Positions 9,737 to 15,566 of a DNA stretch of 64,000 bases are shown here, in pieces (the stretch's first letter is position 1; every line of letters starts with the position of its first letter). The position numbers were made by a program, and so were the translations under genes. Source of the DNA: Clostridium sp. TW13 (GTDB taxonomy: Bacteria > Bacillota > Clostridia > Clostridiales > Clostridiaceae); contig NZ_BROD01000002.1 in NCBI RefSeq assembly GCF_024345225.1, positions 1 to 64,000 of the forward strand, written 5' to 3'. The notes below the pieces were generated by a model, which saw only the letters and a list, made by a program, of their open reading frames with translations, was not told the DNA's origin and did not search any database.

Positions 9737-9952
9737 ATGGCTTTACCTTCAGCAATTTTAAGTAAAGAAACTCAAGAAGCTGCTGTTCATCTATTTAAAG
9801 GAGTAGGAAAGACTGTCTTATCAGTAGGAATTCGTGCAATAGGCAGGATGCATCCGCCAGGACTTCCATCCCATCAAACCTTAAAGAATGAGGCAGATGA
9901 TGTAGGCAAATATTTGTGGGAATCTGCCAAAGAAGATTTTAAAAAGATTTAA
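9737..9952 (+). CDS. Hypothetical 71-residue protein
   Basis: Begins at an ATG with AAAGGGAGGG upstream, in line with the preceding gene. The sequence is small and mixed, with an N-terminal alanine-rich amphipathic part, the segment RMHPPGLPSHQ in the middle and a charged tail ending KKI. No family recognised. The shared direction, short spacing and following terminator hairpin suggest that it forms an operon with the DUF697-like gene. Confidence 0.6.
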   Translation: MALPSAILSKETQEAAVHLFKGVGKTVLSVGIRAIGRMHPPGLPSHQTLKNEADDVGKYLWESAKEDFKKI

Positions 9953-9966
9953 ATTATTTTAATAGG

Positions 9967-10014
9967 AAAATCACTCAGGATTTAGAAAGGGTCTAGGTTC
10001 TGGGTGATTTGTTT
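9967..10014 (+). terminator. Terminator hairpin, relative of the lanF terminator
   Basis: Arms AAATCACTCAGGATTTAGA and TCTAGGTTCTGGGTGATTT pair imperfectly, followed by a T-rich run. It is a diverged relative of the hairpins at 5507 and 7976. Confidence 0.7.
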
Positions 10015-10139
10015 TGTATAAAAATTTTCAGCATTATATTGCAATTAGCGTTCTATATCTAATAACTAGCTACTTACTTAAAGTTCTGCTTAAGCAAATG
10101 TAGGGTATTACAATGAATTTTTAAGTGAAAATCAATTTA

Positions 10140-10163
10140 TTTACTGGTAAATTATGTAATTAC
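10140..10163. promoter_or_regulatory. Copy of the motif found upstream of the ribbon-helix-helix gene
   Basis: TTTACTGGTAAATT then a variable base then TGTAATTAC. The same 24 bases, with one difference, occur at 61447-61470 just upstream of the ribbon-helix-helix gene. This suggests a second binding site for that protein. Confidence 0.4.
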
Positions 10164-10325
10164 GTATAGAATTATTGGCTTCAGTAGGTTTATTATGTTT
10201 ATAGAAGCAGGCAATTAATTAGTAATAATCAAAGAAGCAATTTAGCTGTCTTTTACTGCAAACACTTAGCTTTGAGTGCAGTGGTTAAATTAAAAGGCTT
10301 TTAGGATTAGGGGGAGATTTAAGAT

Positions 10326-10361
10326 ATGTTAAATGAAATTATTAAATATGCCTGTCCATAA
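10326..10361 (+). CDS. Possible 11-residue leader or signal peptide ORF
   Basis: ATG preceded by a good AGGGGGAG site, encoding MLNEIIKYACP then stop. The cysteine near the end is notable beside peptide-signalling genes, but the ORF is tiny. It may be a leader peptide, a remnant of a longer gene or chance. Confidence 0.2.
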   Translation: MLNEIIKYACP

Positions 10362-10434
10362 TACCAGCAAAACTGATTTTAAAAGTGTTAAATATATATG
10401 TTTATTTTTCATGAAAATTTGATATAATATAGAT

Positions 10435-10574
10435 ATGAAAAGAAGATAATAAAAAAGTAGAGTGTTGTCGCACTCTACCTTATACAATTCTAGTTGCTTA
10501 GGCAACTGGTATCACTAGAATTTTTAGTATAAAAATAGTAGCTTCCAATTGCGAGTCGGGGCTACTATTTTTTT
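10435..10574 (+). ncRNA. Antisense RNA antitoxin of a type I toxin-antitoxin pair
   Basis: A TATAAT box at 10423-10428 would start a transcript near 10435. It ends at a strong terminator (arms AAATAGTAGC and GCTACTATTT, then a T run). The RNA overlaps the 3' end of the convergent toxin mRNA by more than 100 nt, the layout of txpA/RatA-type type I systems. The exact start site is inferred. The first hairpin (AGAGTG / CACTCT) doubles as the toxin terminator on the other strand. Confidence 0.6.
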
Positions 10575-10666
10575 GACATTTTATCAATAAGTAACACTAT
10601 AAATGTTAATAGTGCTAGTAAAAATAATCCTGCCTGAAATAGTAACATTAAAGTATCGTTACTCAC
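10565..10666 (-). CDS. Putative holin-like type I toxin
   Basis: A 33-residue peptide from a GTG start with AGGAGGTG about eight bases upstream. It has a short N-terminus, a single hydrophobic helix (LMLLFQAGLFLLALLTFIVL) and the tail IDKMSKK. This is the pattern of the putative holin-like toxin family, which disrupts the membrane when not silenced by an antisense RNA. A TATAAT box lies about 75 bp upstream of the start, and the mRNA should end at the hairpin near 10450-10480. Such a unit would stabilise a plasmid by killing cells that lose it. Confidence 0.75.
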   Translation of the reverse strand: MSNDTLMLLFQAGLFLLALLTFIVLLIDKMSKK

Positions 10667-10740
10667 ATGTATCACCTCCTTTCACAAGAAAGGTGAGTGA
10701 TACCAGTAGCCCACATTTAACTATTGAATTGTACTTTAAA

Positions 10741-10746
10741 ATTATA
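10741..10746 (-). promoter_or_regulatory. -10 box of the toxin promoter
   Basis: On the minus strand this reads TATAAT, preceded by GG. It lies about 75 bases before the toxin start, leaving a structured leader containing the inverted repeat TCACTCACCTTTC / GAAAGG. The -35 box is poor. Confidence 0.5.
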
Positions 10747-10878
10747 CCAAAAATTGTGTTTAAAAACTAGGTTTTTGGTAGCTGAAAAAGTATTGTTTTA
10801 CATTGATACGGTGAACCTTACCACAACCACAATCAATATCTAAAAATTTAAATACGTATCTAATATTATTAATATAAG

Positions 10879-10921
10879 TAGCAGAAGCTAAATTAAAAGT
10901 TTTAGCTTCTGCTATTTTTTA
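10879..10921 (+). terminator. Terminator hairpin with no clear gene upstream
   Basis: Arms AGCAGAAGCTAAA and TTTAGCTTCTGCT followed by a T run. No gene precedes it on this strand, so it may end a short RNA from the 10750-10880 interval or be a remnant. Confidence 0.65.
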
Positions 10922-11442
10922 TGCTTATTAATTTCCTTAATAACAAATGGCTTGTCCAGCAGCAGCTTTCTAAAATCCAACCCATCCACATTAGCCACCC
11001 TATTTTAATACAACCATAAAAATTCACCCAATCTTTAAATACCCCATTCCCACCTTTTATTACATCAAAAATATAATCTCCTATTTCTCATTATAATAAC
11101 TGTAATTACATTTGTAATAAACGCATTTTCCTCATATAAGGCTTGTCCACCCTAGCCATCTCAATTAATACCACAAAGTTACCACCTAACAAAGAATATA
11201 TAGCTTGTCCACCCAAGCCACCTCCATTTAACACCTCCATAATCACACCATCTCCCCCCCCTTTTTTTTACTTCAGTACATCACAAACGCAAAAAAATCA
11301 CATATTTAAAGCGCTGATTATTTTTTAGCTACATCTTATGACAGGCTGCAAGAAATGTGGACAGAAGATTATATACTTAACTCATGGAAAGCAAAACAAA
11401 TCAAAAACAAACAAAAATAAAGCTATAAGGAGGCTTAGATTC
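10922..11442. other. Gene-poor, strand-biased interval with GGCTTGTCCACCC motifs
   Basis: The plus strand is C-rich, with many CCACC runs. It carries GGCTTGTCCACCC at 11140-11152, AGCTTGTCCACCC at 11212-11224 and GGCTTGTCCAGC at 10949-10960. The same motif forms one side of a long stem at 59773-59876. I see no convincing gene; open frames here lack ribosome binding sites and have odd composition. It may be decayed sequence related to the structured block near 60 kb. Confidence 0.4.
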
Positions 11443-11616
11443 ATGAGTAGTAAAGAGTTAATTTATAAGTCCAGTGAAAATGATAATTTACTTATGGAGC
11501 TTACAGATGAAGATTTAGATAAAGTAATAGCTTCAAGCTCTATTAATGAAATCGGTAAATGGGTTGGTTATGAAACTAGACAAAACACTATGAATAAGAA
11601 CTTATTTGGCGTGTAG
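11443..11616 (+). CDS. Lantibiotic-precursor-like peptide without cysteine
   Basis: A 57-residue peptide starting at an ATG with AAGGAGG about nine bases upstream; longer upstream frames lack a site. The acidic segment MELTDEDLDKVIA looks like the end of a class II lantibiotic leader, and a 27-residue Ser/Asn-rich tail follows. The tail has no Cys, so no thioether ring can form. Just past the stop another frame reads ACRSF, so a frameshift may have removed a Cys-containing end. It could be a decayed precursor, a regulator-like peptide or an unmodified bacteriocin. It precedes the clear precursor array by about 550 bp. Confidence 0.5.
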   Translation: MSSKELIYKSSENDNLLMELTDEDLDKVIASSSINEIGKWVGYETRQNTMNKNLFGV

Positions 11617-11934
11617 AAGCTTTTAAGCATTTGGCTTATGGCGTGTAGAGATTTTGGCTTGGAATTGTACAGCCCTTTGATAACTAAATATTAAGGTTTG
11701 CGTATCAATTTTAAGCCAAGGAGAGTTACGTAAACATATGCTTATTTATCATTCTAAGGATTCTAGTAATTAGGATTACTTATGAGTATAAGCAACATCA
11801 GTTATAAAGCACATAAATAACTGTGAATAAATTCATTTATAAATTTTTAAAAAAATTCAATAAGCCAAATAGATGATTACTTCATCTATGCTGAAAGATT
11901 GTACAAGCTTCTTTCGGTAAGTACATTTAATTTA

Positions 11935-12093
11935 GGAATCTGAAAATAAATAACAAGCCCAAATATGCGACGGATATTTGGACTTAGACAAGGAAACAGG
12001 TTCCGCAGATAGCAGAGCTATCTAAGGGTTCTGTTGACGCAGTATAAGGTCAAATAGACTAGCAGATGGACTTATTTATTTTTTGAAGATGCC
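11935..12093 (+). mobile_element. MITE, 159 bp, copy 1
   Basis: A 159-bp element nearly identical to the reverse complement of 49144-49302. Terminal inverted repeats are imperfect: GGAATCTGAAAATAAATAA at one end and, inverted, GGCATCTTCAAAAAATAAA at the other. Both copies are flanked by direct TTA repeats, consistent with a 3-bp target duplication. There is an internal palindrome around CCAAATATGCGACGG. No coding capacity; the transposase that moves it is not in the window. Confidence 0.8.
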
Positions 12094-12164
12094 TTATATC
12101 CCTATCCAAATTTTATTAGGCTATCTAATAACTAAGTTTATATAAAAATATGGAGGAAAGAAGA

Positions 12165-12374
12165 ATGAGTGAAGTAGAAATTTTAAAAGACCCAGTTTTG
12201 AATGTAAAGGTGCAACAACCTGTTACCAATCCATCTGGGGATGCTGCAGATGAACTTGAAGATCAAGATATGAACACTGTAACAGGTGCAGGCGGCGGAT
12301 TTAGTGCTTATCTTGGAAACAAGGGCAAGTATTGCACAATCACCAAAGAATGTATGCCTATTTGCGGAAACTAA
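12165..12374 (+). CDS. lanA1a: Two-component lantibiotic alpha precursor 1
   Basis: A 69-residue precursor. The ATG at 12165 is preferred because GGAGGAAAG lies just before it; the in-frame ATG at 12150 overlaps that site. The leader (EVEILKDPVL through EDQDMNTVTGAG) resembles its neighbours. The core contains LGNKGKYCTITKECMPICGN, whose C-T-x-T-x-E-C ring is the lipid II binding motif of mersacidin/haloduracin alpha peptides. The leader end (VTGAGGG) and the missing WY at the core start set it apart from the other four alpha copies, and it is the most diverged of them. Confidence 0.9.
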   Translation: MSEVEILKDPVLNVKVQQPVTNPSGDAADELEDQDMNTVTGAGGGFSAYLGNKGKYCTITKECMPICGN

Positions 12375-12457
12375 TATTTAGTTTGAAAAATTGTACAAAT
12401 TGTATTAAGTAAATTTATAAGAAATTAAAATAAAAGGATTAATGGAGGAGAATAAAA

Positions 12458-12673
12458 ATGAAAGATGTTGAAGTTTTAAAGGACCCAGTATTAAAGGCAA
12501 AGGTACAAAATATTATTACAAACCCATCAGGAGATGCAATTGCAGAACTTACAGAGCAAGACATGAACACTTTAGCAGCTGCAGGTTGGTATGGTGATTT
12601 TAGTAACTGGCTAGGAAACAAGGGTAAATATTGTACAGCTACTAAAGAATGTATGCCTATTTGCGGAGACTAA
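12458..12673 (+). CDS. lanA1b: Two-component lantibiotic alpha precursor 2
   Basis: A 71-residue precursor with GGAGG upstream. The leader ends LTEQDMNTLAAAG, a double-Gly-type site for the C39 peptidase of LanT. The core starts WYGDFSNW and carries LGNKGKYCTATKECMPICGD. The pattern WY..S...LGNKG.YCT.T.EC follows haloduracin alpha closely, except that the first cysteines of haloduracin are absent, so ring number must differ. Expected to bind lipid II and recruit the beta partner. Confidence 0.92.
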   Translation: MKDVEVLKDPVLKAKVQNIITNPSGDAIAELTEQDMNTLAAAGWYGDFSNWLGNKGKYCTATKECMPICGD

Positions 12674-12760
12674 TATTTAGTTTTCAAAAAACAGGTACAA
12701 ACTGTTTCTAGTATCAAATTTTAAGTTGAACAATAAATAAAGGCTTAATGAGGAGAAAAA

Positions 12761-12958
12761 ATGAAAGAAGTAGATAAAGCAATAAAAGAAGATCCCGCAG
12801 GACTTGTAGAGATTGATGAACTTACAGAACTTACAGTAGATCAGAAGGTTAACGGTGCTATAGGCACAACAGCAGTAACAGTAACCATAGGTATTTCTGA
12901 AGCTGTATGTCCAACAAGAAATCAAGGCTGCACAGTGGGCACATATAAATGTAGATAA
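12761..12958 (+). CDS. lanA2a: Two-component lantibiotic beta precursor 1 (divergent)
   Basis: A 65-residue precursor with a short GAGGAG site. The leader has DPAGLVEIDELTELT and ends VNGA. The core (IGTTAVTVTIGISEAVCPT, then RNQGCTVGTYKCR) keeps the beta-type hydrophobic Thr-rich start and three cysteines, but it replaces the CPTTKCSSKC tail of the other beta copies with a longer CPTRNQGC...KC tail. It therefore should form differently spaced C-terminal rings. It is paired in order with alpha 2 and alpha 3. Confidence 0.88.
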   Translation: MKEVDKAIKEDPAGLVEIDELTELTVDQKVNGAIGTTAVTVTIGISEAVCPTRNQGCTVGTYKCR

Positions 12959-13001
12959 AATTAAAAATATTTTAAATAAAAGATTAAAGGAGGAAATAAA
13001 A

Positions 13002-13211
13002 ATGAGCGAAATCGAAGTTTTAAAGGACCCAGTATTAAAGGCAAAGGTACAAAATTTAATAGACAACCCATCAGGAGATGCTTTAGCTGAACTTACTGAA
13101 CAAGACATGAACACTTTAGCAGCTGCAGGCTGGTATGACGATTTAAGCAACTGGCTTGGCAACAAAGGTAAGTTTTGTACTTTATCTAAAGAATGTCATG
13201 TTGGCTGCTAA
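13002..13211 (+). CDS. lanA1c: Two-component lantibiotic alpha precursor 3
   Basis: A 69-residue precursor with AAAGGAGG upstream. Leader as in the neighbours, ending LTEQDMNTLAAAG. The core, WYDDLSNW followed by LGNKGKFCTLSKECHVGC, ends in ECHVGC. The CTLS..EC.V.C ending recalls plantaricin W alpha more than haloduracin alpha. The different end suggests functional divergence rather than plain dosage increase. Confidence 0.92.
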   Translation: MSEIEVLKDPVLKAKVQNLIDNPSGDALAELTEQDMNTLAAAGWYDDLSNWLGNKGKFCTLSKECHVGC

Positions 13212-13251
13212 TTAAATAGAAAAAATTATGAATTAAAGGAGGTGACTTCAA

Positions 13252-13437
13252 ATGGCTGATGAAAGAAAGGTAACAGCTGATCCAGCAGGATTAGTAGAAA
13301 TTGAAGAATTAAATGAACTTACTGAAACTCAAGAAGTTAACGGAGCTAGTACACCAACAATAGTTGCAACAGTAACTGCAACAATCGGTGCTTCTGCAGC
13401 TATATGTCCAACAACAAAATGTAGCTCTAAATGCTAA
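13252..13437 (+). CDS. lanA2b: Two-component lantibiotic beta precursor 2
   Basis: A 61-residue precursor with AAAGGAGGTG upstream. The leader contains DPAGLVEIEELNELTETQEV and ends VNGA. The core is Thr/Ala-rich (STPTIVATVTATIGASAAI) and ends CPTTKCSSKC, nearly the same end as haloduracin and lichenicidin beta (CPTTKCTSxC). From the DPAGL codons on, it is the first part of a 504-bp tandem repeat, and its core is identical in protein sequence to beta 3 and beta 4. Only its N-terminal leader residues differ. Confidence 0.93.
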   Translation: MADERKVTADPAGLVEIEELNELTETQEVNGASTPTIVATVTATIGASAAICPTTKCSSKC

Positions 13438-13520
13438 TAACATATTAGACTGTTTTAAGTATCAAATTAAGTACATTAATAAAAGAATTAAAATAAAAGG
13501 ATTAATGGAGGAGAATAAAA

Positions 13521-13733
13521 ATGAAAGATGTTGAAGTTTTAAAGGACCCAGTATTAAAAGCAAAGTTACAAAATATCATGGCAAACCCATCAGGAGATGC
13601 AATTGCTGAACTTACAGAGCAAGACATGAACACTTTAGCAGCTGCAGGCTGGTATAGCGATTTCAGTAACTATCTAGGAAACAAGGGTAAATACTGTACA
13701 GTTACTAAAGAATGTATGCCAAGCTGTAACTAA
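13521..13733 (+). CDS. lanA1d: Two-component lantibiotic alpha precursor 4
   Basis: A 70-residue precursor with TGGAGGAG upstream. The core is WYSDFSNY plus LGNKGKYCTVTKECMPSCN; the CTVTKECMPSCN end is identical to lichenicidin alpha as I recall it. Lies inside the tandem repeat with alpha 5 exactly 504 bp downstream. Confidence 0.93.
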   Translation: MKDVEVLKDPVLKAKLQNIMANPSGDAIAELTEQDMNTLAAAGWYSDFSNYLGNKGKYCTVTKECMPSCN

Positions 13734-13752
13734 TTTTAAGGAGGATATGAAA

Positions 13753-13941
13753 ATGGAAAAACAAATTAATATAGGAAAACAAGATCCAGCAGGACTAGTA
13801 GAAATTGAAGAATTAAACGAACTTACTGAAACTCAAGAAGTTAACGGAGCTAGTACACCAACAATAGTTGCAACAGTAACTGCAACAATCGGTGCTTCTG
13901 CAGCTATATGTCCAACAACAAAATGTAGCTCTAAATGCTAA
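13753..13941 (+). CDS. lanA2c: Two-component lantibiotic beta precursor 3
   Basis: A 62-residue precursor. Of two nearby in-frame ATGs, the one at 13753 has proper spacing from AAGGAGG; the other, at 13747, is too close. Core and most of the leader equal beta 2. It follows alpha 4 by 19 bp, so each repeat unit carries one alpha and one beta gene that are likely translated together in equal amounts. Confidence 0.92.
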   Translation: MEKQINIGKQDPAGLVEIEELNELTETQEVNGASTPTIVATVTATIGASAAICPTTKCSSKC

Positions 13942-14024
13942 TAACATATTAGACTGTTTTAAGTATCAAATTAAGTACATTAATAAAAGAATTAAAATAA
14001 AAGGATTAATGGAGGAGAATAAAA

Positions 14025-14237
14025 ATGAAAGATGTTGAAGTTTTAAAGGACCCAGTTTTAAAGGCAAAGTTACAAAATATCATGGCAAACCCATCAGGAG
14101 ATGCAATTGCAGAGCTTACAGAGCAAGACATGAACACTTTAGCAGGTGCAGGCTGGTATAGCGATTTCAGTAACTATCTAGGAAACAAGGGTAAATACTG
14201 TACAGTTACTAAAGAATGTATGCCAAGCTGTAACTAA
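14025..14237 (+). CDS. lanA1e: Two-component lantibiotic alpha precursor 5
   Basis: A 70-residue duplicate of alpha 4. The mature core is the same. The one visible protein change is in the leader end (LAGAG instead of LAAAG), right at the presumed LanT cleavage site. This could alter processing efficiency without changing the product. Confidence 0.92.
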   Translation: MKDVEVLKDPVLKAKLQNIMANPSGDAIAELTEQDMNTLAGAGWYSDFSNYLGNKGKYCTVTKECMPSCN

Positions 14238-14256
14238 TTTTAAGGAGGATATGAAA

Positions 14257-14445
14257 ATGGAAAAACAAATTAATATAGGAAAACAAGATCCAGCAGGACT
14301 AGTAGAAATTGAAGAATTAAACGAACTTACTGAAACTCAAGAAGTTAACGGAGCTAGTACACCAACAATAGTTGCAACAGTAACTGCAACTATCGGAGCT
14401 TCTGCAGCTATATGTCCAACAACAAAATGCAGTTCAAAATGTTAG
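14257..14445 (+). CDS. lanA2d: Two-component lantibiotic beta precursor 4
   Basis: A 62-residue duplicate of beta 3 with the same protein sequence. Near the 3' end several synonymous changes distinguish it at the DNA level, so the duplication is not brand new or gene conversion is incomplete. It closes the precursor array and is followed at once by a terminator. Confidence 0.92.
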   Translation: MEKQINIGKQDPAGLVEIEELNELTETQEVNGASTPTIVATVTATIGASAAICPTTKCSSKC

Positions 14446-14454
14446 TTGTTAATT

Positions 14455-14484
14455 AAATCAGTGACTCTGTCACTGATTTTTTTA
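14455..14484 (+). terminator. Terminator after the precursor array
   Basis: AATCAGTGA-ctctg-TCACTGATT followed by seven T. It should separate abundant precursor mRNA from the downstream permease, lanM2 and lanT. The 330 bp between it and the permease hold no gene that I can support. Confidence 0.9.
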
Positions 14485-14816
14485 AAATATTGAATTTAGG
14501 ATAAATACTGGTTTCTTAATATAAGATCCAAGAAATATTGCTGGTGAAGCTTAAGTTATGAAAACTAAGAAATAGGTAAAAGGCAAGAAGAAGGAGAGCT
14601 TATCCAGGTTATAAAAAGCTCTTAAAACAAAAGCTACAAAGGTTAATCCATTATCACTTGTTACATAAAAATCGATTAATTTTGCAGAAGATTTATGGAG
14701 GATTAATCAATTATTATTAAATCTTAGGAGTTTATTAACTAAGAAAAGTAATTAAGTTTAGCAATGCTATACTTAAGTTGAAAAAAATTCAAATTTCTAT
14801 TAAGGAGATGTAAATC

Positions 14817-15545
14817 ATGTTACAAGTAGTTAATTTATCAGTTTTAGAATCAAGGAAAATATTCAAAAGAAGGGGTATATATATCGGCCTATTGTTAAGC
14901 ATACTGTTTGCATCTGCTATAGGATATCAAGCGACTTTAACCCCAAAGACCTTTAACATAAGGCATGTAAATGCATTCTTTGCAAATGTTGCAACCATCT
15001 TATTGTTTATCTATTCAGCTAAAGCTCTTGGAGATGAATTTGATCTTAAGACTTCAACTCAAGTTTTTACAAGCAAAGTCTCAAGACTTAAGATAGTGAT
15101 TTCAAAATTACTAAGCATTTTAGTCTTAGGAGTGATTTTAGGAATTGTAAATACAGTGGTAAGCTCAGTTTTCAAGGTAGCATTACATGACAGTTTAACC
15201 TTAAATGTGGTTTTAAATGATCTATGGACCAACCTTTACTTATACTTAATCTACAGTTTTGTTATAGGAAGCTTCGCATTTATAATAACTTCCATATATC
15301 TAACTTCCATATCAGGAATAGTAGGAAACTTTGTAGGATTTATGATTCTACCAAATGTAATAGCTCTTATTTCAGCTAAAGTACCTTCCCTAGATTGGAT
15401 AACAAACCGCATCCCATTTTATGCAGCAGACAATATGATTTCAAACCGTGTCTACGGACCTTACGAGATTATGAGTCTTATAGTTTCAGGAGTAATTTTC
15501 ATCACCATAGCAGCCATAGTAGTTGCTAAAAAAGATTTAAGGTGA
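14817..15545 (+). CDS. ABC-2 type permease, lantibiotic immunity type (LanE/LanG-like)
   Basis: A 242-residue integral membrane protein with about six hydrophobic segments and the ABC-2 pattern (a first segment near residues 20-38, then a long loop with KALGDEFDLKT before the next segments). Start follows AAGGAGATG. It is the only unpaired permease in the region and the natural partner of the LanF-like ATPase at 4603. It stops 21 bp before lanM2, so it is cotranscribed with lanM2 and lanT. LanE versus LanG cannot be decided; a single permease may form a homodimer. Confidence 0.82.
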   Translation: MLQVVNLSVLESRKIFKRRGIYIGLLLSILFASAIGYQATLTPKTFNIRHVNAFFANVATILLFIYSAKALGDEFDLKTSTQVFTSKVSRLKIVISKLLSILVLGVILGIVNTVVSSVFKVALHDSLTLNVVLNDLWTNLYLYLIYSFVIGSFAFIITSIYLTSISGIVGNFVGFMILPNVIALISAKVPSLDWITNRIPFYAADNMISNRVYGPYEIMSLIVSGVIFITIAAIVVAKKDLR

Positions 15546-15566
15546 TGTGTTTAAGGAGAATGCATT

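Larger units (their letters stand above)
13279..14445 (+). repeat. 504-bp tandem repeat carrying alpha/beta precursor pairs
   Basis: Sequence from within beta 2 (GATCCAGCAGG) recurs at an offset of exactly 504 bp, giving about 2.3 copies: beta 2 end - alpha 4 - beta 3 - alpha 5 - beta 4. Gene starts, intergenic sequence and codons match at that offset with few differences. Confidence 0.92.

Noticed and set aside
11143-11328. 61-residue Pro/Thr-rich plus-strand ORF
   Set aside because: Starts without a site in a C-rich non-coding stretch; composition reflects CCACC runs.
12677-13165. 162-residue minus-strand ORF across the precursor array
   Set aside because: Antisense shadow of the alpha/beta precursor genes, which are clear on the plus strand.
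12165-14445. CRISPR array because of regularly repeated blocks
   Set aside because: Repeats are whole genes with 504-bp periodicity; there are no short repeats with unique spacers and no cas genes anywhere in the window.
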